Assembly (NCBI RefSeq): GCF_036408795.1
Contig: NZ_JAZGJP010000013.1
Location: 1-57,935 of the forward strand
Length of the DNA: 57,935 nucleotides
DNA from: Olsenella_L kribbiana
Lineage (GTDB): Bacteria > Actinomycetota > Coriobacteriia > Coriobacteriales > Atopobiaceae
Direction of reading: 5' to 3'
The notes under the pieces: generated by a model
The model's database searches: none
What the model saw: the letters and a program-made list of their open reading frames with translations, nothing else
Told to the model about the DNA's origin: nothing
Part shown: positions 42,163-50,081 of the stretch, one piece after another
Numbering within the stretch: the stretch's first letter is position 1
How the letters are laid out: every line of letters starts with the position of its first letter
Made by a program: the position numbers and the translations under genes

Positions 42163-42611
42163 CAGGCAATCGCCTCCTCGGAAGAGGAGAGATCATCTGA
42201 ATCCCCAGGCTCTGGCTGCGCAGCAGCGCTTTCTGCATCCACATCTTCAGAGCCATCGCCGGAAGCGCTACCAGCCCTCTCAACGGAAACGTTGTAGCCA
42301 TAGAGATCGATAGCATGCTGCGCAGCGGCAAAGACGCCTGCGAGACGAAGCGATGCCTCGGCCAAAGACTCTGAGTCGTCTATCGCGATGCGCTTGTCTT
42401 CAAGCTGCTTCTTGGTCTCCGCAAGCTCCTTCTTGAGGCGCTCGTTTCCTGCAATAGCGTCTTTCAGGAGCTCCAGGATCTGGAGCCTTGTCAGCTTTGA
42501 AAGATCAGTCTCGGGTGAGATGCCAGAGGCCGCGCTTGGAGCGACCCCCCCCCGAACGGTTTTTGCGGGGTTCGTGCGTCTATTCGCTCTGTTCGCAAGC
42601 AATCTGCTCAT
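42162..42611 (-). CDS. Coiled-coil cytoplasmic protein heading pilus locus A
   Basis: 149 aa; its core from DLSKLTRLQILELLKDA to AGVFAAAQHAIDLYGYN is nearly the same as in locus B, with variable ends. No signal, membrane segment or known domain is seen. Codons 20-23 lie in a run of nine G. Losing one G gives a stop about 19 codons later, and gaining one gives a stop about 14 codons later, so the gene can be switched by slippage. ATG 42611 follows GGGAGG at ~11 nt. Confidence 0.8.
   Translation of the reverse strand: MSRLLANRANRRTNPAKTVRGGVAPSAASGISPETDLSKLTRLQILELLKDAIAGNERLKKELAETKKQLEDKRIAIDDSESLAEASLRLAGVFAAAQHAIDLYGYNVSVERAGSASGDGSEDVDAESAAAQPEPGDSDDLSSSEEAIA
42545..42553 (-). repeat. 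Poly-G (G9) tract in the first gene of pilus locus A
   Basis: Nine C on the plus strand, nine G on the coding strand, inside codons 20-23. The present length keeps the frame open. The locus B homologue has no such tract. Confidence 0.9.
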
Positions 42612-42658
42612 CAGAACGCTCAGGCCTCCCGGGACTGAATTAGTAATATTCATGTTAC

Positions 42659-42667
42659 TGTATATCA
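42659..42667 (-). promoter_or_regulatory. Putative extended -10 promoter of pilus locus A
   Basis: TGATATACA on the minus strand (TGn plus TATACA) lies ~48 nt before the coiled-coil ATG. A weak TGTCAG could act as -35. No operator is recognised. Confidence 0.4.
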
Positions 42668-43310
42668 GGCTTGACAGCACTGACACCACTGGATTCTATT
42701 ACTCAGTACAAGTTCATTCAAGCGGCATTCAGCAAGAAAGTATCGGAATTTTCAGTTTCAGATACGAATGATACATTTTTCAGTCCGAATAGCCATATTT
42801 TCTCGTGGCCAGGCATAATATCGCTTCCATGATGCTCCTATCAAACAGATAGGATTTCATTTCTGCCATTGTCTGGCTTCTAGCGAATCATATTCATGAG
42901 ACAAGTTGTTGTTCCCTATTAGAAACAATGATAAGTTGAACAATTTCTTAATGGATATTTTCATTCATCTATACATCTAACAACTAAATATCAGATTATA
43001 TAAATAAAAATGCGATAACGTTTTCGTTCAGAGCAGCAAACAGAGAGCAGAGCAGCCACCGTCTAGCGAAGCCATTCCAGCTCCTCTTCCCTTCCGGGAG
43101 ATACAGCAATGTCCCCACCGACCGGATGAGATCAGGAGTGCGCTGCGGCAGGGAGAACCCCTGCTGCAAAGAGCGTCTGTTTGTTTCAGGCACGATGCGA
43201 TGCTGGCTGCTCTCTTCGCAGCCTTCATTCGTGTTGGCAGCCGCCTAGATGCAGCAGATCTGCCCCTTGCAATCATGTCGTACTGGTAGCTTAGAATCGA
43301 TTTGATGATA
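42668..43310. promoter_or_regulatory. AT-rich intergenic region upstream of locus A
   Basis: About 640 bp without a supported gene, between divergent locus A and the ATPase regulator. Bases ~42690-43020 are markedly AT-rich with many TATA-like steps, and ~43020-43300 returns to normal composition. It presumably holds the control sites of both flanking genes; none is identified with confidence. Confidence 0.4.
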
Positions 43311-43321
43311 GGAGGCCCCTC

Positions 43322-44770
43322 ATGCAGCAGCCCTTCGATACCAACGACCCGGAAGTCTTTGCCACATCTGCCGAGAACCAGTACTTCGACCGCAAGAGTG
43401 CCCGCAAGGACGAGAAGGAGATCGCCAAGCATCTCTCTGCTTTTGCCAATGCCTCGGGAGGAAAGCTCGTCATCGGCATCGAGGATGACGGCGAAATCAC
43501 GGGATTCAAGAGAAGCGGAGCTCACGATATCGAATCGTTCGAACAGGCTCCCCTTGTCACCTGCAGCCCTGTACCCGACGTACATATGGAGAGGATTCCT
43601 GTCAGGAACAGCCAGGGGGAGGACGACTTCATCCTTGTTCTGGATATCGAGGCTTCCACCAACCGTGTAATCACGCGCCGCAGTGACGGCGAGGTATTTC
43701 TGAGACAGCAAGACAGGAGCGTACGTCTTGACCGCGAGCAGGTCCTTGCTCTCGAATACGACAAGAACCAGCGCAGATACGAAGATGAGGTCTGCGACTA
43801 TTCAAGCATCGACGACGTGGACGAAGAGGTCATGGACCGCTATCGCGCCAAGCTCGGAACTGATGCCGGGACTGAACAGATACTGCGCAGCCGAGGCATG
43901 CTGGCCGATGGACATCTGACCAATGCAGGCGTGCTGCTCTTCTCCCGCAACCCTACTCAGTTCATCCCCTGCGCCCGTGTCCGTTTCCTGCGCATCGAAG
44001 GCACCGAGCTGAGGACCGGAAGCCGCATGAATATCGTGAAGGACCGCACCTTCGACGGACCGCTTCCTAAGACCATCGAGGATGCAAAGGCGATGATCTC
44101 TTCCCAGCTCAGGGAATTCCAGTACCTCGGCGACGACGGCAAGTTCAAGGTGGTGCCGGAGTATCCGGAATTTGCCTGGTTCGAAGGTCTTGTCAACGCC
44201 GTGACGCACCGCGACTACGCGATGTCGGGAGACTATATCCGGGTCATGATGTACGACGACAGGCTCGTGATCACAAGCCCTGGCAAGCTTCCCAACATCG
44301 TTACCCTGGAAAACATGAGGAACCGCAGATGGTCCCGAAACCCAAAGATTGCACGCACCCTCGTAGAGTTCGGCTGGGTGCGCGAGCTCAATGAGGGCGT
44401 GCAGCGTATCTACGACGATATGGCGGCTTCATTCCTTCATGAACCGATTTTCGAAGAGCCCGATGGCATCTCGATGCGACTGACGCTCGAGAACAGCATC
44501 ACATCCCGCAGGCTGCGCCAGACCGACGCACTTGCAGAACAGCTTGGTCAAGACGCAATGGATGGACTCAGCGAATACGAGATTGCTGCCGTGCAGTATC
44601 TGTACGGCAATGGACGCGTACGAGTAGGCGAGCTGGCGGAGTATCTTGAAAGGAGCAGAACCACTGCAAGCCGCATATTGAGGAGCCTAGAGGGGAAGGA
44701 CATTGTCGTTTGGCATGGAACCAGCAAGAAAGACCCTTCGCAGTACTACACGCTACGCAGTTCGCAGTAG
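43322..44770 (+). CDS. AlbA/Schlafen-type ATP-binding transcriptional regulator
   Basis: 482 aa in three parts. An AlbA_2 (Schlafen-like) N-domain has NQYFDRKSARKDEKEIAKHL, SAFANASGGKLVIGIEDDG and an arginine-rich turn. A C-terminal HATPase-like region has FEGLVNAVTHRDYAMSGDYI and ITSPGKLPNIVTLENMRNR. A final winged helix (GRVRVGELAEYLERSRTTAS) follows. Such proteins are annotated as ATP-dependent HTH regulators and are frequent in accessory regions. AGGAGG lies 6 nt before ATG 43322. It is divergent from pilus locus A, so a role in pilus control is possible but only inferred. Its stop codon is inside the first copy of a 10-bp repeat. Confidence 0.88.
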   Translation: MQQPFDTNDPEVFATSAENQYFDRKSARKDEKEIAKHLSAFANASGGKLVIGIEDDGEITGFKRSGAHDIESFEQAPLVTCSPVPDVHMERIPVRNSQGEDDFILVLDIEASTNRVITRRSDGEVFLRQQDRSVRLDREQVLALEYDKNQRRYEDEVCDYSSIDDVDEEVMDRYRAKLGTDAGTEQILRSRGMLADGHLTNAGVLLFSRNPTQFIPCARVRFLRIEGTELRTGSRMNIVKDRTFDGPLPKTIEDAKAMISSQLREFQYLGDDGKFKVVPEYPEFAWFEGLVNAVTHRDYAMSGDYIRVMMYDDRLVITSPGKLPNIVTLENMRNRRWSRNPKIARTLVEFGWVRELNEGVQRIYDDMAASFLHEPIFEEPDGISMRLTLENSITSRRLRQTDALAEQLGQDAMDGLSEYEIAAVQYLYGNGRVRVGELAEYLERSRTTASRILRSLEGKDIVVWHGTSKKDPSQYYTLRSSQ

Positions 44771-44808
44771 TTCGCAGTAGTTCGCAGTAGTTCGCAGTAG
44801 TTCGCAGT
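44761..44808 (+). repeat. Decanucleotide tandem repeat TTCGCAGTAG
   Basis: Four perfect copies plus a partial fifth. The first copy holds the stop codon TAG of the ATPase regulator, so copy-number change would not alter the protein. Confidence 0.95.
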
Positions 44809-44831
44809 CCGGCTATGCTGCTGCGAACTAC
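44797..44831 (+). other. Hairpin formed by the decanucleotide repeat and an inverted copy
   Basis: GTAGTTCGCAG pairs with CTGCGAACTAC 13 nt downstream. Each repeat copy could be the partner, giving a register-shifting hairpin. It may act as terminator or 3' stabiliser. Confidence 0.55.
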
Positions 44832-45124
44832 CGCTCAAACCAGATTCTTCTCGGCTGTCCTCTTGATTGCCTTGAACGCATAAAGCTCATGTTTCCGCAG
44901 GTAGCAGCTGTGCTTTCATATTTGGATAAGCAGACTCTGCATGGCATCCGAGGCGTCCTATTCTACCGGAATCTCGCTGTCTCGCAGCTCCGCATGTGTT
45001 CCTCCGGCGCTACGCCATACTGCAAACGCTGTTTTCAGTGTTTGCAGTAGATTCGTACTGATGCAGCATTTAGAGGCATGCAGAGCAAGACAGCACCCAT
45101 GTCAAAGGTTTCCGCGATCTGGTT
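44832..45124. other. Intergenic region with a hairpin
   Basis: No gene is supported. At 45019-45048 ACTGCAAACGCTG pairs with CAGTGTTTGCAGT (one G-T pair) around a TTTT loop, without a following T-run. It could mark the end of the peptidase transcript from the right or be a protein-binding site. Confidence 0.4.
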
Positions 45125-46600
45125 CTAGCGGAGCACGTCCTTGAGGTCTCCCCTGTTCTGGGCCTCTGCCAGAAGATGCGCGAACACCTTGTCTCCGTGC
45201 AGCCCGTCATGCTCGAACTCGTTCGTGACCCAGGCATGGGACGCTCCCACACGGGAAAGCGTATCGAGCTGGAGTCCCGAGTCCACATAGGCATCATCGA
45301 AGTAGACGGCAGCCTGGAGAGGCACCGTATTGCGCTTGAGCTGTTCCTGGTCATAGAGACGTCCGAACTCGGTATCTTCCATCAGAAGATCCATGGCAGG
45401 ACGGAACGGGATGAGTGCCGGATCCTCGTCGAACATCCAGCCGAACATGGCCTCGGCAAAGAGCATCAGAGGACGGGCGGAAGGATCGAATTCGGGCCTT
45501 CCAGCTGCCTCCTGAGCTGCTGCCCACTCGATGGGCTTTTCCATCTTTCCATCTGCGTAGATGAACTCCTGGAGCGTCCAGTAGAGCGGATTCGAAGGCG
45601 ATGCTGTCATGTCCATGACCGCATGCTTGAAGCCATCCGAGAGCTCCACCTTGGAGGGATCTCCGCCAGCAGCTGCAAGCGCTGCCTCTGCAGACCCGTC
45701 CCCTGCCACGAAGGCAGTGTCGAAGAGGTTGTGGAGGCGCTCGGGTGCCGGCTTCATGCCGAGACCTGCCCCTATGAGCTGGAGGCGGCGGACAGAGAAG
45801 GGCGAGCCATCAGGAAGCGTGACGTCTCCTGCGGAAAGGCGGTCTGCGACGAGTGCCACCCTCTTCTCGTCTTCCGGATAGCGCTCGTAGAACCCCTTGG
45901 TCTTCTTCACCATGCGCGGGAACGTGTGGGCATAGACATCCGCTGCATCTGCCGGGATATGGGGGATGCCGCCGCAGGTGAAGGCTGCTGCCACCCCTTC
46001 CGGGAAGGTCGAGAGGTTTGCCATGGTCAGAAAGCCTCCATAGCTCTGCCCGAGCGTCACCCACTTGGCGCCTCCGAACTCGGAGAGTCTCAGATACTCG
46101 AAGTCGCGGATGATGGAGTCAGCCAAGAAGCGCTTCAAGAAGTCTGCCTGGCGCCTTGCCGGGTCTGCCCCTTCTGCCTTGGCTTCCTCCCCGATGCGGC
46201 TGATGACAGAACCCTCGACGCGGGAGGAGCGGCCGGTTCCTCGCTGGTCAGGAAGCACGATCCGGAAGTGCTTGATCGCCTCTGCCATCCACCCGTCCGT
46301 ATACGGGTTCAGGGGACGCGGCTCTGCCCCTCCCGGGCCGCCCTGGAGATAGACGATGAGCGGCAGGTGCTCAGAGCCCTTCTCGGGGCTTCTGACGATG
46401 CGGTAGAAGAGAGAGATGGATTTCCCCGCAAAGGCCGGATCGGGCGTCTCCTTGGCGCTCTCGCGCGCCAGGAGGGTCATATCGTCCGTGCTGGCACCTG
46501 CCAGCTCTGCAGGCGATGTCCCCCGCCAGTCGAGCGGCACCTCAATCGAGTGGTCCTCCACAAGAAGCCCTGGCAGGCAGTACTCGCAAAGCTTTCCCAT
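45125..46600 (-). CDS. Proline iminopeptidase-like alpha/beta hydrolase (S33)
   Basis: A 491-aa cytoplasmic peptidase of the prolyl aminopeptidase type, which removes N-terminal proline from peptides. It has the oxyanion motif YLQGGPGG, DQRGTGRSS, the nucleophile elbow TLGQSYGGFLTM and a catalytic His region FEHDGLHGD near the end. A helical cap of ~200 residues lies between. Of three in-frame ATGs, 46600 is preferred because AGAAGGGA lies 6 nt before it. No signal peptide is seen. It follows the O-acetylhomoserine gene on the same strand but after a terminator. Confidence 0.87.
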   Translation of the reverse strand: MGKLCEYCLPGLLVEDHSIEVPLDWRGTSPAELAGASTDDMTLLARESAKETPDPAFAGKSISLFYRIVRSPEKGSEHLPLIVYLQGGPGGAEPRPLNPYTDGWMAEAIKHFRIVLPDQRGTGRSSRVEGSVISRIGEEAKAEGADPARRQADFLKRFLADSIIRDFEYLRLSEFGGAKWVTLGQSYGGFLTMANLSTFPEGVAAAFTCGGIPHIPADAADVYAHTFPRMVKKTKGFYERYPEDEKRVALVADRLSAGDVTLPDGSPFSVRRLQLIGAGLGMKPAPERLHNLFDTAFVAGDGSAEAALAAAGGDPSKVELSDGFKHAVMDMTASPSNPLYWTLQEFIYADGKMEKPIEWAAAQEAAGRPEFDPSARPLMLFAEAMFGWMFDEDPALIPFRPAMDLLMEDTEFGRLYDQEQLKRNTVPLQAAVYFDDAYVDSGLQLDTLSRVGASHAWVTNEFEHDGLHGDKVFAHLLAEAQNRGDLKDVLR

Positions 46601-46673
46601 CATCCATCCCTTCTCTGGCATATGCGCCAGCTTGCATGAGCTCCCCCATCATATCCCCCATCCACATAGAAGA

Positions 46674-46706
46674 GGCCCCGCAGATGCCTGATACACCTGC
46701 GGGGCC
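46674..46706 (-). terminator. Terminator of the O-acetylhomoserine sulfhydrylase gene
   Basis: Perfect 10-bp stem GGCCCCGCAG/CTGCGGGGCC, then TCTTCT on the minus strand, 50 bp past the stop. Confidence 0.75.
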
Positions 46707-46755
46707 AATCCGAGTCAAAGGGGAGGGAGAATCTGCTTTGGTGGAGCTAGTACCG

Positions 46756-48075
46756 TTACACGCGAGCGAGAGCCTGGTCGAGGTCGGCGATGATATCGTC
46801 GACGTCCTCGATGCCGACAGAGAGGCGGATGAGGTCCTCGGAGAGGTGTGCTGCCTTGAGCTGCTCAGGCGTGAGCTGGGAGTGGGTCGTGGATGCCGGG
46901 TGGATGATGAGGGACTTCGCATCGCCGACATTGGCGAGGTGCGTGAAGAGCTTCACGTTGTTCACGACAGAGAGGCCTGCCTCGCGGCCGCCCTTGACGC
47001 CGAAGACGACGACGCCGCCGAAGCCGTGCTTGAGGATGCGGCTTGCCACCTCATGCGACGGATCGTTCTCGAGTCCGGAGTAGCGGACCCAGGAGACCTT
47101 CGGGTGGTTCTCGAGGAACTTGGCGACAGCAAGAGCGTTGTCGGAGTGGCGCTGGACGCGCAGGGACAGAGTCTCGATGCCGATACCGATGAGCTGTGCG
47201 GCGTACGGGGAAAGGGTCGGACCGAAGTCGCGGAGCTTGTTGGCAAGGACGCGGGTCGAGAACGGCGCAGCCGGTGCTGCATCTGCGAAGACGACGCCGT
47301 GGTAGGAAGGATCGGGACCTGCGATGGTCGGGAACTTGTCTGCCTGAGCCTTCCAGTTATACTTGCCGGTGTCGATGACAGCGCCGCCAAGCGTGGCGCC
47401 ATGGCCGCCAATCCACTTCGTGAGGGACTCGATGACGACAGCGGCACCATCCTCTGCAGGACGATAGAGGTAGGGCGTTGCGAACGTGTTGTCGACAAAG
47501 ACAGGCACCGGAGACGGCAGGGAATTTGCTGCCTCGACGATGGCGGGGACATCAGCGACGTCGACGAGCGGGTTGCCGATGGTCTCGACGTACCAGAGCT
47601 TCGTGTTCTCCTTCGTGGCTGCGACGAAGGCGTCGATATCGTTGTTCTCGACGAACGTGGTCTCGACGCCGAGGTCGCCGAGCGTGTGCAGGAAGATGTT
47701 CCAGGTGCCGCCGTAGAGGGAGTCGGATGCGACGATGTGGTCGCCTGCACCGACGAGGTTCGTGAGTGCGAGGATCTCTGCTGCGTGGCCGGAAGCGACA
47801 GCCACAGCGCCGGTGCCGCCCTCGATGGCAGCGACACGGGCTGCGACGGCGTCGGTCGTCGTGTTCGTGAGGCGGCCGTAGACATTGCCGGGCTTGGCAA
47901 GAGCGAACTTTGCTGCGCCGTCAGCTGCGTCGTCGAACTGGAATGCGGCAGATGCGTAGATCGGGAGTGCTGCAGAGCCGGTCACGGGATCGGGTGCCCA
48001 GCCTGCGTGTACCTGAAGGGTGTCGAAGTGCTTCTCGGGGTCCTGTGCGAACGTGGGGTCGAGTTCGAATGCCAT
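46756..48075 (-). CDS. O-acetylhomoserine aminocarboxypropyltransferase
   Basis: A 439-aa Cys/Met-metabolism PLP enzyme of the MetY type, making homocysteine from O-acetylhomoserine and sulfide. It shows TLQVHAGWAPDPVTGSAALP at the N-terminus, AVASGHAAEILAL, the PLP lysine in ESLTKWIGGHGATLGG, and SRVLANKLRDFG-like and HPASTTHSQLTPEQL elements near the C-terminus. The length matches the family. It is monocistronic with a terminator and a 500-bp upstream gap that contains a structured leader. Confidence 0.95.
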   Translation of the reverse strand: MAFELDPTFAQDPEKHFDTLQVHAGWAPDPVTGSAALPIYASAAFQFDDAADGAAKFALAKPGNVYGRLTNTTTDAVAARVAAIEGGTGAVAVASGHAAEILALTNLVGAGDHIVASDSLYGGTWNIFLHTLGDLGVETTFVENNDIDAFVAATKENTKLWYVETIGNPLVDVADVPAIVEAANSLPSPVPVFVDNTFATPYLYRPAEDGAAVVIESLTKWIGGHGATLGGAVIDTGKYNWKAQADKFPTIAGPDPSYHGVVFADAAPAAPFSTRVLANKLRDFGPTLSPYAAQLIGIGIETLSLRVQRHSDNALAVAKFLENHPKVSWVRYSGLENDPSHEVASRILKHGFGGVVVFGVKGGREAGLSVVNNVKLFTHLANVGDAKSLIIHPASTTHSQLTPEQLKAAHLSEDLIRLSVGIEDVDDIIADLDQALARV

Positions 48076-48300
48076 GGTCTTGTGCCTTTCCTTGTGGCGC
48101 CGGAGCGCGTGTCTTTTTCTTCAGCGATACATCTGCGCCCGGTACCCTATGCCTTCGTCTGAAGGCACATCACAAGAGCCCGGGCCCCTGCATGCAGCGC
48201 ATCCGATATGTCGTCGTCTTTTCCATGCGCTGCATGTTAGCGCAAGCCATTCCCTAGCAAACCCCTCGGAGTTATACCTGTATCCACCCCGTAGCTATCT
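48076..48300 (-). promoter_or_regulatory. Structured leader of the O-acetylhomoserine sulfhydrylase gene
   Basis: On the minus strand a 12-bp stem CATGCAGCGCAT/ATGCGCTGCATG (48191-48236) has a 22-nt loop. It is followed by a GCCTTC/GAAGGC hairpin, then GGAAAGG before the start. The layout suggests RNA-level control. I looked for the SAM-I, SAM-II and SAM-IV cores and did not recognise one. The remaining gap 48300-48500 shows nothing I can support. Confidence 0.35.
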
Positions 48301-48504
48301 CTAGAATAGATCACCTGATTTATCTGCGCATATATAGTCAAAAGGGACATCTCAGGCCTGAAAAAATGTGTTCTGGAAGAGCTTTCCTTCTCGTCTGGCC
48401 CCATCCACATGGGATAGGCGCCCACACATCCTGCACAAAGGTCACGGCGGTGCCTCAGACCTGCCTGCAAGCACTGCAGCAGCTGCGAATCTGCCCATAA
48501 GAAT

Positions 48505-48536
48505 GGTCCCGCACGCAGCCTAGTGCGCACGGGACC
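48505..48536 (-). terminator. Terminator of the rubrerythrin gene
   Basis: A 13-bp stem with two mismatches, anchored by GGTCCCG/CGGGACC, lies ~50 bp past the rubrerythrin stop. The following ATTCTTAT is a weak T-rich stretch. Confidence 0.5.
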
Positions 48537-48584
48537 AGAGCATCGCTCAGATATCATGCAGCCTTGAGGCTGCCCCCATCTGGT

Positions 48585-49130
48585 CTAGTAGTTGACGACT
48601 TCCTCCTGGAAGTAGGACTGCGGGTGGTTGCAGACCGGGCAGACCTTCGGAGCCTCAGGGCCGACATGGAGGTGTCCGCAGTTCAGGCACTTCCAGACCT
48701 TCACGCCCGGACGGCTGAAGACGTCGCCTGCTGCGACATGCTCCTCGAGCTTGTTGTAGCGCTCCTCATGATGCTTCTCGATAGCGCCGACCATGCGGAA
48801 CTTGGCTGCAATCTCCTTGAAGCCCTCTTCGTCGGCCTTCTCAGCGAAGCCCTTGTACATATCGGTCCACTCGTAGTGCTCGCCTGCAGCAGCATCCTTG
48901 AGGTTCGTATCGGTGTCCGGCATGGCTCCGCCGTGCAGATACTTGAACCAGAGCTTTGCATGCTCGCGCTCGTTGCCCGACGTCTCGGTGAAGATGTCGG
49001 AGATCTGGACATAGCCGTCCTTCTTGGCCTGGGATGCATAGTAGGAGTACTTGATGCTTGCCTGGGACTCGCCAGCGAAGGCAGTCTCAAGATTCTTCTT
49101 TGTCTCGGAATTCTCGAAATCGACAGCCAT
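48585..49130 (-). CDS. Rubrerythrin
   Basis: A 181-aa peroxide-reducing non-haem iron protein. A ferritin-like diiron bundle (AGESQASIKY, SGNEREHAK, IEKHHEERY carrying Glu and His ligands) is followed by a rubredoxin-like domain with CLNCGH and CPVCNH (about 14 residues apart). It takes electrons from NADH-linked donors to detoxify hydrogen peroxide, typical for anaerobes. It lies 78 bp after the MutY-like gene and may respond to the Rrf2 regulator upstream. Confidence 0.96.
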   Translation of the reverse strand: MAVDFENSETKKNLETAFAGESQASIKYSYYASQAKKDGYVQISDIFTETSGNEREHAKLWFKYLHGGAMPDTDTNLKDAAAGEHYEWTDMYKGFAEKADEEGFKEIAAKFRMVGAIEKHHEERYNKLEEHVAAGDVFSRPGVKVWKCLNCGHLHVGPEAPKVCPVCNHPQSYFQEEVVNY

Positions 49131-49208
49131 GGGTTTCCCCTCTCAATCATGCATGCTTTGCCAGCCCCTTGCTGGCCCTCTCCGCATACTTATTGATTCT
49201 TATACCCA

Positions 49209-50081
49209 TTAAGCACGGTATCTTGCAAGAGTTTTTCGACAGAATCCCTCATTTCTGAGGTCATCGAGAATCGACTCTGCCATCTCCTGGCTGACAGGGG
49301 CACGCCCCTGCACCTCTTCCTGGGAAGAGAGCGAACGCGCAGCCTCCTCGGCCGTGATGCCGGCATCCCCTGCGGCAAGGACAAGGCGAAGGAGGGCAGC
49401 CCTCTTCTGGCGATGCGATCCCTCGAACTTCGACTGCTTCGTATGGGAGGCAGACCTTCTGGAGGGGTTCGGCGCTACACGCTTGAGATAGGCCCCGAAA
49501 TCGAGGAGGGCATAGTACCAGGTCCTCGGATCGTCTGTGGGGTCTTCTGCCGTCTTGGGGCAGCACCTCTCGACGAGAGGCGCTATTGCCTTGTCAGGCA
49601 CCGCTGTATCATCCGGGAAGAGCTCATGCAGGAAGACCGTGCGGACATTCGTATCGAGATAGATGCCTGGAAGGTCGAAGGCAAAAGCACGGATGCCTGC
49701 TGCTGTCGTGGGGCCGATTCCTGGAAGGGCAACCAGCTCCTTTGCGTCTGTCGGAAAGGAGCCAAGCTCGGAGATCTTCTGTGCTGCCTCATGCAGCGCC
49801 AGGGCACGCCTGTTGTAGCCCATGCCCTGCCACTCCTGGAGGACATCTGCCGTGGGCACCTGAGCCAAGGACTCCACATCAGGAAAACGCTCAAGCCACC
49901 TTTCCCAGCGGCCAAGCACACGCTGAACCTGTGTCTGCTGGAGCATGACCTCGGAGATCCATATCGCATACGGGTCTCTGGTCTCCCGCCAAGGAAGGTC
50001 GCGCCAGAGGATGCGCCCCTGCTCGAGCACGAGATGCCGGAAAGATCCGAGCTCCTCGTCTGTGACAGAGCCTCTCATCAC
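49209..50081 (-). CDS. MutY-like adenine DNA glycosylase without iron-sulfur cysteines
   Basis: 290 aa. The MutY core is clear: LPWRETRDPYAIWISEVMLQ with the catalytic Glu, then QQTQVQRVLGRWERWLERFP, WQGMGYNRRALALH, the helix-hairpin-helix LPGIGPTTAAGIRAFAF and the Asp in YLDTNVRTVFLHEL. After LLDFGAYLKRVAPNPSRRS the usual C-x6-C-x2-C-x5-C loop is absent. There is no Nudix-like 8-oxoG domain; instead a ~60-residue winged-helix-like tail follows. It probably removes A opposite 8-oxoG but with relaxed recognition. Its ATG overlaps the Rrf2 stop by 4 bp. Confidence 0.87.
   Translation of the reverse strand: MMRGSVTDEELGSFRHLVLEQGRILWRDLPWRETRDPYAIWISEVMLQQTQVQRVLGRWERWLERFPDVESLAQVPTADVLQEWQGMGYNRRALALHEAAQKISELGSFPTDAKELVALPGIGPTTAAGIRAFAFDLPGIYLDTNVRTVFLHELFPDDTAVPDKAIAPLVERCCPKTAEDPTDDPRTWYYALLDFGAYLKRVAPNPSRRSASHTKQSKFEGSHRQKRAALLRLVLAAGDAGITAEEAARSLSSQEEVQGRAPVSQEMAESILDDLRNEGFCRKTLARYRA

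Noticed and set aside
44761..44831. CRISPR-like repeats
   Set aside because: The 10-bp units are directly abutting with no spacers and no cas genes are nearby.
48076..48300. SAM riboswitch before O-acetylhomoserine sulfhydrylase
   Set aside because: SAM-I, SAM-II and SAM-IV core sequences were looked for by eye and not recognised; kept only as an unclassified leader.
48237..48557. Minus-strand frame of 106 codons upstream of the sulfhydrylase gene
   Set aside because: It crosses the rubrerythrin terminator hairpin and part of the leader, and its composition is unlike real genes nearby.
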